DNA of 64,000 nucleotides from Streptococcus gallolyticus (GCA_019794795.1 JAIMFC010000008.1:1-64000), one strand, 5' to 3'. Shown: positions 1 through 9,064, numbered from the stretch's first letter. Numbers and translations are program-made. The notes: generated by a model not told the origin, from the letters alone.

Positions 1-41
1 CATCTGCTCGGGAAAGTGGTGCGCGAGGAAGCTATTTCAGT

Positions 42-81
42 GGGCCTTTGGCCCTGGCCGGTAAGAGCGGCTTACAGCCGC
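42..81 (+). other. GC-rich double hairpin, possible 3' end of a structured RNA
   Basis: Two perfect small hairpins lie side by side: GGGCC-TTT-GGCCC (42-54) and GCGGCT-TAC-AGCCGC (67-81). A strong terminator follows directly. The stretch is much more GC-rich than its surroundings and no reading frame through it looks like a known protein. It could be the 3' end of a non-coding RNA or riboswitch whose body lies left of the window, or a short intergenic repeat. I could not match it to RNase P RNA, tmRNA, SRP RNA or a riboswitch from memory, so its identity is open. Confidence 0.25.
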
Positions 82-86
82 AGAGC

Positions 87-112
87 AAACCACCAGTTCA
101 CACTGGTGGTTT
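87..112. terminator. Bidirectional Rho-independent terminator
   Basis: An 11-bp perfect stem (AAACCACCAGT / ACTGGTGGTTT) with a 4-nt loop ends in a short T run on either strand. It lies 4 nt beyond the stop codon of the minus-strand ABC-F gene, and it would also end any plus-strand transcript entering from the left. Confidence 0.85.
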
Positions 113-116
113 TGAT

Positions 117-1622
117 TTAGTGCAATTTTTCTAGCTTACTTGCAGTTAGCCGATAAGTAGATGAACAGACGTTTTCAATAAAATGACGATCATGGGAAAC
201 GGTGATGAGACAACCTGAGAAATTTTCTAGTAAGCGATAAATTTCTGGCATAGCTGTCGGAGAGAAGTGGCGACTAGGTTCGTCTAGGATGATGACATTA
301 TTTTTTTGATAGACCATTTTTGCCAGAAAAAGTTTTGCTTTTTGCCCACCGGACAGTTGTGAAATGGGATGCTCCACTTCTTGACGGGTAAATTTGATAC
401 TGGCTAAGAGTGTGCGTGCTCGTTCAGGATTATCCTGTTGTGCTAGAAATTCAAGTGTAGAACAATCTGGCTTTAGTTCCTCTACATAATCCTGAGGCAT
501 ATAGCCCAGTGAAATGTGAGGATTTTGCGACAGTTTGTCTTTGATTTTCTTCAATAACAAGGTTTTTCCTACTCCGTTTTGTCCTGTGATAGCTAACTTT
601 TCTTGTCCTAAAATGGTCAGAGAGATTTCTTGCCCTGTTATGAGCGGTTCTTGGTAGAAATCTAGTAAAACCTTCTGCGCAGGAAGAGCATCAATTTGAT
701 CAAAAAACAAGCCAATGGTATCCGGATTATCAGGCAGTTCGGTAAATTGTTCCGCTTCACGTAAGTAACGATTTTCTCGGGAGAGAAGATTTTTCATTTT
801 CTTAGCAAGAAGGCGACCTTCTGAGTCATTTTTGGTTTTAACAAGCGCATCGCGGACGGCAGATTTGGTTCGATGCAGGGTTTGAAGGCGGTCAGCCTGT
901 TCTTCTCTTTCCTTGCGCGCCAGCTGTTCTTGTCTGATGAGACCTGCCTGCCTTTCCTCTTGGTAGCTTTGATAATCTTGTGCAATAAAGCGAGAACGTG
1001 CTTGGCTCCCTTTCTTGATTTGTTCTAGATGAATGAGTTTGGTGGCTGTTTTCTTTAGCAATTCCTCATCGTGTGAGATAAAGATGATGGTCAGGGGACT
1101 CTGCTGAATGAAGTCTTCTAACCAAATAATGGTCTCCATATCTAGGTCGCTAGACGGCTCATCAAGCAGTAGCAAATCAGATTGCCCAGCCAGCACTTTG
1201 AGGAGTTGGATTTTGATTTTTTCGCCACCAGATAATTGACAGACAGTTTGTTCTTGATTATCCAAGCGCTGGCTATCAAATTGCAACTGTCCAGCAAGTT
1301 GATAGAGGAGATTAAAGTCAAAAGTAGTGTAATCAAGATCATCAAATATAAAGTCAGACAGAGATTTATTGGCCTCTTCAGCAGGCAATAGTTGAGGAAG
1401 ATAAGCCATGGAAGAGAAGTGGTTGATGATTTCTCCTTCGATTTTTAGATAATCTGTCACCAAGTTTGGATTGTAAATGGCTTGAAGGAGACTAGATTTT
1501 CCTGTGCCTTCCTCGCCAATAATAGCTAATTTGTCTCCGATTTGTATGGTGGCAGATAAATTCTCCACCAGAGTATGCAAATCCTTTTCTTGAATCATCG
1601 TAATATGTTTTAGTTGTAGCAT
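117..1622 (-). CDS. ABC-F family ATPase (probable ribosome-protection type)
   Basis: This 501-aa protein has two fused nucleotide-binding domains and no membrane segments, the mark of the ABC-F class. ABC-F proteins act on the ribosome, and many give resistance to drugs that bind the 50S subunit. Domain 1 has Walker A GEEGTGKSS (36-44), signature LSGGEK (131-136) and Walker B LLLLDEP (151-157). A charged, helical linker runs from about 205 to 300. Domain 2 has Walker A GQNGVGKT (348-355), signature LSGGQK (424-429) and IILDEPSRHFSP (445-456), where the usual DEPTNHLD is replaced. Both Walker B glutamates remain. The ATG follows an AGGAGG-like site. The upstream leader carries an attenuator typical of antibiotic-induced ABC-F genes, which supports a resistance or ribosome-rescue role. 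The subfamily and drug spectrum cannot be read from sequence alone. Confidence 0.85.
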   Translation of the reverse strand: MLQLKHITMIQEKDLHTLVENLSATIQIGDKLAIIGEEGTGKSSLLQAIYNPNLVTDYLKIEGEIINHFSSMAYLPQLLPAEEANKSLSDFIFDDLDYTTFDFNLLYQLAGQLQFDSQRLDNQEQTVCQLSGGEKIKIQLLKVLAGQSDLLLLDEPSSDLDMETIIWLEDFIQQSPLTIIFISHDEELLKKTATKLIHLEQIKKGSQARSRFIAQDYQSYQEERQAGLIRQEQLARKEREEQADRLQTLHRTKSAVRDALVKTKNDSEGRLLAKKMKNLLSRENRYLREAEQFTELPDNPDTIGLFFDQIDALPAQKVLLDFYQEPLITGQEISLTILGQEKLAITGQNGVGKTLLLKKIKDKLSQNPHISLGYMPQDYVEELKPDCSTLEFLAQQDNPERARTLLASIKFTRQEVEHPISQLSGGQKAKLFLAKMVYQKNNVIILDEPSRHFSPTAMPEIYRLLENFSGCLITVSHDRHFIENVCSSTYRLTASKLEKLH

Positions 1623-1641
1623 AAGAGCCTCCTTGATGCGT

Positions 1642-1670
1642 AAAAAGAACCCTACTGTCTAGTAGAGTTC
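1642..1670 (-). terminator. Attenuator terminator in the ABC-F leader
   Basis: On the minus strand, GAACTCTACT and AGTAGGGTTC form a 10-bp stem (one G-T pair) around a 4-nt loop, followed by five Ts. It sits between the promoter and the ABC-F start codon, so it must be bypassed for expression. Its 5' arm contains CTAGACAG, which is also complementary to an upstream leader segment (1730-1737). Confidence 0.8.
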
Positions 1671-1826
1671 GCTTACATGCACAAAAAGACCGATGAATCG
1701 ACAGATACAGCGCACACAAATAAGTCTCTCTAGACAGTTTCCTACTAGAAAGTCATCCTTTTTACAAAGAGAATGACAAAGACTTACTTGATCACTGCAC
1801 CGTACCTCCGTGTTTTTTCTAGTTTT
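1671..1826 (-). promoter_or_regulatory. ABC-F attenuation leader with minimal upstream ORF
   Basis: The leader of about 200 nt has three parts. A strong ribosome binding site, CGGAGGT (1810-1804), is followed 9 nt later by GTG-ATC-AAG-TAA (1795-1784), a possible three-codon uORF (MIK). The segment ACTGTCTAG (1738-1730) is a perfect 9-nt complement of CTAGACAGT inside the downstream terminator (1662-1654), so it can act as an antiterminator. The terminator itself comes last. In known ARE ABC-F genes, drug-stalled ribosomes on a short uORF favour the antiterminator. The pairing is visible; the drug response is inferred. Confidence 0.65.
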
Positions 1827-1854
1827 AGTATAGCAAAAATGATTGAAAATGCAA
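1827..1854 (-). promoter_or_regulatory. Promoter of the ABC-F leader
   Basis: Reading the minus strand, TTGCAT (1854-1849) and TATACT (1832-1827) are separated by 16 nt. This places the start of transcription about 10 nt before the leader's ribosome binding site. Confidence 0.6.
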
Positions 1855-1888
1855 TTGGGAGATGATAAAATGGTAGCGGAGGAAAGCA

Positions 1889-2386
1889 ATGAAACGTGTG
1901 ATCGTGATTGGCTGTCCAGGTTCGGGCAAGTCAACTTTTTCTAGAAAATTAGCAGCAGTTACAAAACTTCCTTTGTTCCACTTAGATATGCTCAATTGGA
2001 ATGCAAATAAGACGACTGTTTCTAGTGACCTCTTTTTTGAGCGACAAGAAAGTGTGTTGAAGCAAGAGGAGTGGATTATCGACGGGAACTACGGTTCGAC
2101 CTTAGAAATGCGGTTTGCAGCTTGTGATACTATTATTTTTCTGGACTATCCAGTTGTGGTTTGTCTGGCTGGAATTAGAGATAGGGTAGGGCAAGCTCGT
2201 CCAGATATGCCTTGGATTGAAGAAGAGTTGGATCAGGATTTGTTAGCATTTGTGAGAGATTTTCCCAAAAATAGCCGTCCGCAAATTATGACCTTACTGA
2301 GCAGTCATGCTGACAAAGATATGTATCAATTTACCAACCGAGAAGAAGCGATACAATTTTTAGAACAAATCAAAAAGCCCAATTAA
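1889..2386 (+). CDS. P-loop nucleotide kinase-like protein (FlaR/topology-modulation family)
   Basis: This 165-aa protein begins almost at once with a Walker A loop, GCPGSGKST (8-16), and has the adenylate-kinase-like core seen in small proteins annotated as DNA topology modulation protein FlaR or AAA-family ATPase. The stretch WIIDGNYGST (about 63-72) is typical of the family, whose substrate is not established. The gene stands alone: divergent from the ABC-F gene, convergent with glnQ, with a GGAGG-like site before the ATG. Its stop codon lies inside its own terminator. Confidence 0.75.
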   Translation: MKRVIVIGCPGSGKSTFSRKLAAVTKLPLFHLDMLNWNANKTTVSSDLFFERQESVLKQEEWIIDGNYGSTLEMRFAACDTIIFLDYPVVVCLAGIRDRVGQARPDMPWIEEELDQDLLAFVRDFPKNSRPQIMTLLSSHADKDMYQFTNREEAIQFLEQIKKPN

Positions 2387-2395
2387 GGGCTTTTT
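2372..2395. terminator. Bidirectional terminator between kinase-like gene and glnQ
   Basis: AAAAGCCC and GGGCTTTT form the stem, with T runs on both strands. It serves the plus-strand gene, whose stop codon it overlaps, and the convergent minus-strand glnQ, which ends at 2404. Confidence 0.85.
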
Positions 2396-2403
2396 CTCGT
2401 GTA

Positions 2404-3144
2404 TTAGACATTCAAGATCTTGTCTAAGAATTCCTTGAGACGTGGGTGTTGTGGGTTGTCAAAAATTTGTTCTGGAGTGCCGTCTTCTAGGAACTCACCG
2501 CCGTCTGTAAAGATAACGCGGTTAGCTACCTTGCGGGCAAATCCCATTTCATGTGTTACGATCAACATGGTCATACCTTGCTCAGCCAAGTCCTTCATAA
2601 CGTTGAGAACGTCGCCGACCATTTCTGGGTCAAGGGCTGAAGTTGGCTCATCAAAGAGCATGATGTCAGGGTTCATGGCAAGAGCGCGTGCAATGGCTAC
2701 ACGTTGTTTTTGACCACCTGAGAGGCTGTCTGGCATGGCGTTTCGCTTGTCAGCGAGACCAACCTTTTCTAGCAATTCCATACCGACTTTTTCAGCCTCA
2801 GCCTTGTCCATGAGTTTGTGTTCAATTGGAGCAAAAGTGATATTTTCCAAAACAGTCATGTGAGGGAAGAGGTTGAAATGTTGGAATACCATGCCGACAT
2901 TGGCACGGAAAGTGTCCACATCTGTCTTAGGATCTGTCAAGTCAAATCCGTCTACCATGACATGACCACTTGTAATGGTTTCAAGCAAGTTCATGGTACG
3001 AAGGAAGGTTGACTTACCAGAACCAGAAGGACCGATGATACAAACCACATCGCCTTCATAGAATTTTGTAGAAATACCTTTCAAGACTTCATTTTTTCCG
3101 TAAGCCTTGTGCAAGTCTTCTACATTAATTTTTAATTGAGCCAT
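2404..3144 (-). CDS. glnQ: Polar amino acid (glutamine-type) ABC transporter ATP-binding protein
   Basis: This 246-aa ATPase powers the permease encoded immediately upstream. It has Walker [10 protein letters not shown] (about 38-46), the Q-loop in [10 protein letters not shown], signature LSGGQKQR (about 143-150) and Walker B with [13 protein letters not shown]. The length and motifs match the GlnQ/ArtP-type polar amino acid ATPases. Its ATG shares one base with the permease stop codon (TAATG), so translation of the two is probably coupled. Glutamine as substrate is inferred from the family and the fused partner. Confidence 0.93.
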   Translation of the reverse strand: MAQLKINVEDLHKAYGKNEVLKGISTKFYEGDVVCIIGPSGSGKSTFLRTMNLLETITSGHVMVDGFDLTDPKTDVDTFRANVGMVFQHFNLFPHMTVLENITFAPIEHKLMDKAEAEKVGMELLEKVGLADKRNAMPDSLSGGQKQRVAIARALAMNPDIMLFDEPTSALDPEMVGDVLNVMKDLAEQGMTMLIVTHEMGFARKVANRVIFTDGGEFLEDGTPEQIFDNPQHPRLKEFLDKILNV

Positions 3145-5354
3145 TATTTGCCTCCTTTTTCAAGTTTACGTGCCAAGCGAGTCAAGAGGGTAATGACCAC
3201 AAGGTAGATAATCGCCAAGATTGCATACATACGGAAGGATTGGTAGTTGCGGGCGATGATGATTTTACCTGCTTGGAAAAGTTCAACCAAACCAATAGCA
3301 GAGATGATCGTTGTATCTTTCAAAGTGATAACGAATTGGTTGATAAAGTTAGGGAGCATGAGCTTTGCTGCTTGTGGCAAGATAATCTTACGCATGGTTG
3401 TATTGTAAGAAATACCCAGACTACGTGAAGCTTCCATTTGTCCAGCTGGTACGGCTTGAATACCACCACGAACAATTTCAGCAATGTAGGCACCTGAGTT
3501 GAGTGAGAGGGCAATAGTACCTGCTACGAAGTCGTTGATTGGGGATTGGTTACCAGTCATAGATTCAATCAAGTTTGGAATACCCCAGAATATGAAGGCT
3601 GCTACAATCATCAATGGAACACCACGTACTACATCAACAAAAACAGAAGAGATAACTCGGAGTGACTTGAATGGGCTAACAGCGAACATACCGAAAATAA
3701 CCCCGATGACAATGGCAATGGCAAATGAGAGAAGGGCCAAACCAACTGTAATACCAAGACCTGAGAGAAGTTGTCCATGGTTATTTTTCAAGAGTCCGAG
3801 AATAGTTGACTCGTCAACTGTTGAACTTGATTTGCTTGATGAACCGGCATCGCTTGAATCGTTGAAGTATTTATTCAGAATTTCATCGTATTTGCCAGAT
3901 TTTACAAGAGCAGCAAGACCGTTGTTGAACATTTGGATTAATTCAGGATTGCTTCCTTTTTTAACAGCAAATCCATATTCACCAGATTTTTCACCTGCAA
4001 GTGGTGTATCAAAGTTGCGACCTTGTTGGATAGCATAACGGAGAACAGCTTCATCATCCATGAGGGCGTCAATTGAACCAGAATTTAAGCTGTCATACAT
4101 CGATGAAGCTTCATCAAATGGTTTCAAATTATAGCCATATTTCTCTTTGTTTTTTTCAAAGAATACGTAAGATGCAGTGCCGTTTTTAGCACCAACAGTC
4201 AAACCCTTAAGGTCTTCGTAAGAAGTAATCTTGCTATTTTTCTTAACAGCTAATAAGATGTTTGATGTGTAGTAAGAGTCAGAGAAATCAAAGATTTTTT
4301 GACGTTCCTCTGTCACAGACATGCCAGCGATGACCGCATCGGCTTGACCAGCTTGAACAGCGTTAAGAGCTGCATCAAAACCTGGGTTTTGGATGGTAAT
4401 AGTGAAGCCTTGCTCTTCAGCGATGGCTTTCAAGAGTTCCATGTCAATTCCGACATATTTACCAGATTCATCTTGAAATTCAAATGGGGCAAATGATGAG
4501 TCGGATGCAACGACATAAGCAGCTTTTACAGGAGTCGCTTTTGCAATAGCATCACCTGATAGGCTCAATGCTGAACCGTATCCAGTTTTAGTTGCACTTT
4601 CTGTGACAGCACTTCCCAACCATTTTTTCATGATCTTATCGTAAGTGCCGTCTTCTTTCATAGCTGCTAAGGCTTTGTTGAAATCTTTTACAAGATACTC
4701 ATACTTACTGCCTTTTTTGACAGAAAATCCAAATGAACCAATTGCTTCACCAGCCATATTGATAGCTAAGTCTTGGTTTTGTTGGATAGCGTACTGGATA
4801 ACGGCTTCATCATCCATAACCGCATCGACAGCGCCGGCAGAAAGACTATTGTACATAGTATCGCCAGTGTCGAATGTCTTGACAGAATAGCCGTATTTTT
4901 CTTTATGTTCATCAAGGAAAGCTTGGGCAGCAGTTCCATTTTTAACACCGACTGTTTTTCCGCTCAATTCTTTGTATTTAGAAACAGTGTCAGATTCACG
5001 TGTTGCGACAACAATTTTTGTGTCAAAGTAAGGATCTGAGAAGGTAAATACCTTTTTGCGAGCAGGCGTGATCGTTGTACCAGCCATGAGTGCATCTGCT
5101 TGTCCAGATTGGACGGCATTGACTGCCGCATCAAAGCCAGGGAAGGTTTGGTTAGTTTTCCAGCCTGAGCGATTTGCGACTTCATTGATAATATCAACGT
5201 CTAAGCCTTTGTATACTTGATCTGAGTCCTTGAACTCGAATGGTGCATAGGTTGAATCAAATGCGATATCGATGGTATCGTCTGCCTTTACACCGGTGAA
5301 AAGAAAGAATGCTGGCAGAATAGTTGCCAAAAGCATAAATAATTTTTTCTTCAT
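3144..5354 (-). CDS. glnP: Amino acid ABC transporter: two fused substrate-binding domains plus permease (GlnPH type)
   Basis: This 736-aa fusion holds a signal sequence (about 1-24), two tandem periplasmic-binding-protein domains of family 3 (about 27-245 and 278-495), a Ser/Lys-rich linker, and a C-terminal permease of about 215 residues with an EAA-type loop ([20 protein letters not shown]). In Gram-positive bacteria this design tethers receptors directly to the membrane pore; lactococcal GlnPQ imports glutamine, glutamate and, in related forms, asparagine. Both binding domains keep the repeated segments NGTAAQAF or NGTASYVF and MDDEAV, so both look functional. ATP comes from GlnQ downstream. 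Start ATG 5354 has GGAG upstream and its own promoter. Confidence 0.92.
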   Translation of the reverse strand: MKKKLFMLLATILPAFFLFTGVKADDTIDIAFDSTYAPFEFKDSDQVYKGLDVDIINEVANRSGWKTNQTFPGFDAAVNAVQSGQADALMAGTTITPARKKVFTFSDPYFDTKIVVATRESDTVSKYKELSGKTVGVKNGTAAQAFLDEHKEKYGYSVKTFDTGDTMYNSLSAGAVDAVMDDEAVIQYAIQQNQDLAINMAGEAIGSFGFSVKKGSKYEYLVKDFNKALAAMKEDGTYDKIMKKWLGSAVTESATKTGYGSALSLSGDAIAKATPVKAAYVVASDSSFAPFEFQDESGKYVGIDMELLKAIAEEQGFTITIQNPGFDAALNAVQAGQADAVIAGMSVTEERQKIFDFSDSYYTSNILLAVKKNSKITSYEDLKGLTVGAKNGTASYVFFEKNKEKYGYNLKPFDEASSMYDSLNSGSIDALMDDEAVLRYAIQQGRNFDTPLAGEKSGEYGFAVKKGSNPELIQMFNNGLAALVKSGKYDEILNKYFNDSSDAGSSSKSSSTVDESTILGLLKNNHGQLLSGLGITVGLALLSFAIAIVIGVIFGMFAVSPFKSLRVISSVFVDVVRGVPLMIVAAFIFWGIPNLIESMTGNQSPINDFVAGTIALSLNSGAYIAEIVRGGIQAVPAGQMEASRSLGISYNTTMRKIILPQAAKLMLPNFINQFVITLKDTTIISAIGLVELFQAGKIIIARNYQSFRMYAILAIIYLVVITLLTRLARKLEKGGK

Positions 5355-5384
5355 TTCAAATCTCCTTCTGATGATATGTTTATT

Positions 5385-5413
5385 AGTATAGCAGAATTTT
5401 CAGACAAATGCAA
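5385..5413 (-). promoter_or_regulatory. glnPQ promoter
   Basis: On the minus strand TTGCAT (5413-5408) and TATACT (5390-5385) are spaced by 17 nt. This promoter lies about 40 bp from a divergent one serving the CPBP gene. Confidence 0.7.
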
Positions 5414-5450
5414 ATCACGCGTGTTAGAAAATATAACATGAAAAATAATG

Positions 5451-5479
5451 TTGACAACTTATTTGTATAGTTATATTAT
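5451..5479 (+). promoter_or_regulatory. CPBP protease gene promoter
   Basis: A consensus TTGACA (5451-5456) and TATTAT (5474-5479) are 17 nt apart. Transcription from here would start after about 5486, which excludes the in-frame TTG at 5480 as the real start and supports ATG 5519. Confidence 0.8.
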
Positions 5480-5518
5480 TTGTTCAATTCAAAAGTATGT
5501 AAAACTAGGAGGTTAAAA

Positions 5519-6442
5519 ATGAAAAAGAAAATGTTAGCTGCACCGACTGCCTTGTATGATAGGCTACCGAGCTGGTTGTTTGTAATCTTAGCCTGCCTTA
5601 TGGTGGAAGTGTTCTTTATGGCTGGAAATATGGTTGGAGGAATTCTGATAGGGATTTTGTCAGTAGTTTTGGTAACAGCAGAGATTGTAAATGGCCTAGA
5701 TCTTATGGGGATTTTATCCAGCCCTCATGTCCAGTTGATTCTTTTTGCCTTCGTGGCAGCAGGACTCATGCTCTGGGTCAAATTTGTGGAAGGTCGTCCA
5801 CTATCTAGCCTAGGATTTTTCAAGATGAAGAGAGGGCTTCTGAAAGAAATCCGCATGGGCTGGCTAGTCGGGACTGGTCTGTTTTCAGCAGCAATGCTCC
5901 TATCATTTGCTTTTGGTGGCTTGACCTTTACTGGTGTTGATGTTAGCGCTGCTAGCCTAGGATTTGTCTTGTCTCTTGTTCCTTTGTGGTTTATTCAAGG
6001 AGGGACCGAGGAACTTCTGACACGTGGTTGGTTGCTTCCCTTAATCTATCGTCGAACCAATTTGGCAGTAGCTATAGGGGTGTCTAGTTCTGTATTTGGT
6101 TTCATGCATTTGGGAAATAGCCATGTTACTCTTTTGTCGCTAGTGGGTTTGATATTATCTGGTATCATGATGGCGCTCTATATGTTGAAAACAGACAATA
6201 TCTGGGGTGTGGCTGCTCTGCATGCTGCTTGGAATTTCACCCAAGGTAATCTTTACGGAATCGCCGTCAGTGGTGGTGAAACTGGAAAGAGCATTTTGCA
6301 TTTTGCGGTCAATACAAGCAGTCCCGAATGGATTTCCGGCGGTGGCTTTGGGACGGAAGGCAGTTTATTTTCCTGCCTTGTTGAACTTCTAGCCATTCTT
6401 TATTTGTGGTGGGCATTAAAAAAGGAAAAATCTAGTTTATAA
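5519..6442 (+). CDS. CPBP family intramembrane glutamic endopeptidase
   Basis: This protein of about 307 residues is hydrophobic with several membrane helices. It carries the CPBP/CAAX-protease (Abi) motifs in order: GGTEELLTRGW (the EExxxR active-site motif), FGFMHLG (the FxxxH motif) and HAAWNF (the HxxxN/D motif). In Gram-positive bacteria such proteins act as membrane proteases, some linked to bacteriocin self-immunity. No bacteriocin genes are near. The start is set by an AGGAGG site 6 nt before ATG 5519 and by the promoter position. It is a single-gene unit with its own promoter and terminator. Confidence 0.88.
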   Translation: MKKKMLAAPTALYDRLPSWLFVILACLMVEVFFMAGNMVGGILIGILSVVLVTAEIVNGLDLMGILSSPHVQLILFAFVAAGLMLWVKFVEGRPLSSLGFFKMKRGLLKEIRMGWLVGTGLFSAAMLLSFAFGGLTFTGVDVSAASLGFVLSLVPLWFIQGGTEELLTRGWLLPLIYRRTNLAVAIGVSSSVFGFMHLGNSHVTLLSLVGLILSGIMMALYMLKTDNIWGVAALHAAWNFTQGNLYGIAVSGGETGKSILHFAVNTSSPEWISGGGFGTEGSLFSCLVELLAILYLWWALKKEKSSL

Positions 6443-6452
6443 TATAGAAAGG

Positions 6453-6478
6453 AAATCGGTTTTCATAGCCGATTTTTT
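6453..6478 (+). terminator. Terminator after the CPBP gene
   Basis: AAATCGG and CCGATTT form a 7-bp stem followed by seven Ts. Confidence 0.75.
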
Positions 6479-6495
6479 TAATTATTCAACCCCTG

Positions 6496-6504
6496 TGGTA
6501 CAAT
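6496..6504 (+). promoter_or_regulatory. uvrB extended -10 promoter
   Basis: TGG-TACAAT matches an extended -10 element 35 nt before the uvrB ATG. No good -35 is seen. No obvious SOS operator was recognised here. Confidence 0.5.
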
Positions 6505-6539
6505 AGTGCTAATGATATGCAAGAATAAAGAGGAACATT

Positions 6540-8531
6540 ATGATTGATAGACGAACAGACCAGCCTTTCAAGCTGGTGTCAAAATATGAACCATCAGGCG
6601 ACCAACCTCAAGCTATTGCCCAGTTGGTGGACAATATTGAGGGCGGAGAGAAGGCGCAAATCCTCCTTGGAGCAACAGGGACAGGTAAGACCTATACCAT
6701 GAGTCAGGTTATCAGCAAGGTCAATAAACCAACCCTAGTCATCGCCCACAATAAAACTTTGGCAGGTCAGCTTTATGGTGAGTTCAAGGAATTTTTCCCT
6801 GACAATGCGGTAGAGTACTTTGTATCCTACTACGATTACTACCAGCCAGAAGCCTATGTGCCATCGTCAGATACCTATATCGAAAAAGATAGTTCGGTCA
6901 ATGATGAGATTGACAAATTGCGCCATTCGGCGACCTCGTCCTTGTTAGAACGCAATGATGTGATCGTGGTAGCTTCTGTTTCTTGTATCTACGGTTTGGG
7001 TTCTCCGAAAGAATATGCGGATTCAGCAGTCAGTCTTCGTCCAGGTCAGGAAATTTCTCGAGACCAATTGCTCAACCAACTGGTCGATATTCAGTTTGAG
7101 CGCAATGACATTGACTTCCAGCGTGGACGTTTCCGTGTTCGAGGAGATGTAGTGGAAATCTTCCCAGCTTCTCGTGACGAACACGCCTTTCGTGTGGAGT
7201 TTTTTGGCGATGAAATCGACCGTATCCGTGAAATTGAAAGTCTGACAGGAAAAAATCTTGGTGAAGTAGAGCACTTGGTTCTCTTCCCTGCTACCCACTT
7301 CATGACCAATGATGAGCATATGGAAGCCGCCATTCAGAAGATTGTGACGGAAATGGAAGAGCAGGTCAAACTTTTTGAGTCAGAAGGTAAGTTGATTGAA
7401 GCGCAGCGCATTCGCCAAAGAACAGAGTATGATGTGGAAATGCTGCGTGAGATGGGCTACACCAATGGAGTTGAAAACTATTCTCGTCACATGGATGGAC
7501 GTTCTGAAGGAGAATCACCTTATACCCTTCTGGACTTCTTCCCAGAAGATTTCCTTATTATGATTGACGAGAGCCACATGACCATGGGACAGATTAAGGG
7601 CATGTACAATGGAGATCGAGCCCGCAAGGAAATGCTAGTCAACTACGGTTTCCGCCTACCGTCAGCCTTGGACAATCGTCCGCTGCGCCGTGAAGAATTT
7701 GAAAGCCATGTCCACCAGATTGTCTATGTATCAGCGACTCCGGGCGACTATGAAAATGAGCAAACAGACACTGTCATTGAGCAGATTATCCGCCCAACAG
7801 GTCTTTTGGATCCTGAAGTGGAAGTTCGTCCGACTATGGGACAAATGGATGATTTGCTGGGTGAGATTACGGAACGGAGCCTCAAGGGTGAGCGGACCTT
7901 TATTACGACTCTGACCAAGAAAATGGCTGAGGACTTGACCGACTACCTCAAAGAAATGGGGGTCAAGGTCAAGTATATGCACAGCGATATCAAGACCTTG
8001 GAGCGGACCGAGATTATCCGCGACCTGCGCTTGGGTGTCTTTGATGTCTTAATTGGGATTAACTTGTTGCGTGAGGGCATTGATGTGCCAGAAGTTTCTC
8101 TGGTTGCCATTTTGGACGCTGACAAGGAAGGTTTCCTGCGAAATGAACGTGGCCTTATCCAGACCATTGGTCGGGCAGCTCGCAACAGTGAGGGACATGT
8201 GATTATGTATGCGGACAAGATTACTGATTCTATGCGTCGTGCCATGGATGAGACGGCTCGCCGTCGGGAAATTCAGATGGCCTATAATGCGGAGCACGGC
8301 ATTGTTCCACAAACCATTAAAAAGGAAATTCGGGACCTCATCTCTGTTACCAAGGCAGCAAGCAAGGACAGCGAAGAAGAAGTGGTGGACTACTCAGCTC
8401 TCAACAAATCCGAGCGCAAGGAAGCTATCAAAAAACTCCAAAAACAAATGCAGGAAGCCGCCGAGTTGCTTGACTTTGAACTGGCTGCCCAAATCCGTGA
8501 CCTGGTCTTGGGATTGAAGGCCATGGATTGA
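6540..8531 (+). CDS. uvrB: Excinuclease ABC subunit B
   Basis: UvrB is the damage-verification helicase of nucleotide excision repair: it is loaded on DNA by UvrA and then recruits UvrC for incision. The 663-aa protein is full length. Walker A is GATGTGKT (44-51), and the damage-probing beta-hairpin region [10 protein letters not shown] is at 97-106. Helicase motifs follow, such as MIDESH and IGRAARN. A C-terminal UVR domain that contacts UvrC is at about 625-660. AGAGGAACATT before the ATG supplies the ribosome site. uvrA and uvrC are not in the window. Confidence 0.98.
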   Translation: MIDRRTDQPFKLVSKYEPSGDQPQAIAQLVDNIEGGEKAQILLGATGTGKTYTMSQVISKVNKPTLVIAHNKTLAGQLYGEFKEFFPDNAVEYFVSYYDYYQPEAYVPSSDTYIEKDSSVNDEIDKLRHSATSSLLERNDVIVVASVSCIYGLGSPKEYADSAVSLRPGQEISRDQLLNQLVDIQFERNDIDFQRGRFRVRGDVVEIFPASRDEHAFRVEFFGDEIDRIREIESLTGKNLGEVEHLVLFPATHFMTNDEHMEAAIQKIVTEMEEQVKLFESEGKLIEAQRIRQRTEYDVEMLREMGYTNGVENYSRHMDGRSEGESPYTLLDFFPEDFLIMIDESHMTMGQIKGMYNGDRARKEMLVNYGFRLPSALDNRPLRREEFESHVHQIVYVSATPGDYENEQTDTVIEQIIRPTGLLDPEVEVRPTMGQMDDLLGEITERSLKGERTFITTLTKKMAEDLTDYLKEMGVKVKYMHSDIKTLERTEIIRDLRLGVFDVLIGINLLREGIDVPEVSLVAILDADKEGFLRNERGLIQTIGRAARNSEGHVIMYADKITDSMRRAMDETARRREIQMAYNAEHGIVPQTIKKEIRDLISVTKAASKDSEEEVVDYSALNKSERKEAIKKLQKQMQEAAELLDFELAAQIRDLVLGLKAMD

Positions 8532-8582
8532 GAGTGTGTTTACAGAGGAAGAGACTGAAATAAAACTTAAAGGAGACAGCTT

Positions 8583-8876
8583 ATGTCACAAATCTGAGTA
8601 TCACCTGAAACCCTTCAATCTCGAGCGCGTGAGTATGGAAAAGGATCTAACGACATTACAACAATTTTAAATAACTTACAAAGATTGCAAGATCCCCTTC
8701 GTTCTGAATGGGAAGGTGTAGCTTTCCAAGGTTTTGATAATCAGTTTAATGAGCTGAAACCAAAAGTTCAAAATTTTGCAGAGTTGATGCAACAAATCAA
8801 TACACAACTTGATAAAACTGCTCAAGCAATGCAACAAAATGACCAAGACCTTTCTCGCAGCTTTGGTCTAAATTAA
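8583..8876 (+). pseudogene. WXG100/EsxA-like protein gene with in-frame TGA at codon 5
   Basis: From ATG 8583, which has an AAAGGAG site 9 nt upstream, the frame reads MSQI, then TGA (8595-8597), then 92 intact codons to TAA. The restored protein would be 97 aa, the usual WXG100 size, with the turn motif as EWEG in SEWEGVAF, a helix-turn-helix layout and no signal peptide. WXG100 proteins are small helical dimers exported by type VII secretion. No other type VII gene is in the window, so this is an orphan. One substitution (for example CGA to TGA) explains the loss. A TTG at 8685 could only give a 63-residue C-terminal fragment. A sequencing error or read-through cannot be excluded. Confidence 0.8.
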
Positions 8877-8883
8877 TGATTTA

Positions 8884-8917
8884 ATGAAGTTGGGGAGTTT
8901 CCCAGCTTCATTTTTTT
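8884..8917 (+). terminator. Terminator after the WXG100 gene
   Basis: ATGAAGTTGGGGA and TCCCAGCTTCAT form a long stem with one extra base, followed by seven Ts. An intact strong terminator suggests the unit was expressed until recently. Confidence 0.85.
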
Positions 8918-8985
8918 GATACACAAATATACTTTTGAAAAAATGTGTTTTAATTTTTATTTAACAAAAATATTAAAATTAATCA

Positions 8986-9040
8986 TTGACTTAAATTAAA
9001 AATGCTGTATAATGTTTTTATAAATTAAGCAAATACTTAA
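8986..9040 (+). promoter_or_regulatory. MFS gene promoter with palindromic candidate operator
   Basis: TTGACT (8986-8991) and TATAAT (9008-9013) are 16 nt apart. Just after the predicted start of transcription lies TTAAG-CAAATA-CTTAA (9025-9040), a perfect 5-bp-arm palindrome. A repressor bound there would block the promoter; the ArsR-like regulator encoded behind the transporter is the obvious candidate. The operator role is inferred. Confidence 0.55.
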
Positions 9041-9064
9041 AATGTTAGATGAAAGAGGTTGAAA

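Noticed and set aside
3144-5354. Two binding domains in one permease protein taken as a novel fusion
   Set aside because: Tandem binding domains fused to a permease are known for GlnP-type importers of Firmicutes, so this is not new.
5480-5518. N-terminal extension of the CPBP gene to TTG 5480
   Set aside because: The TTG sits at the edge of the -10 box and would not be transcribed; ATG 5519 has a perfect AGGAGG site.
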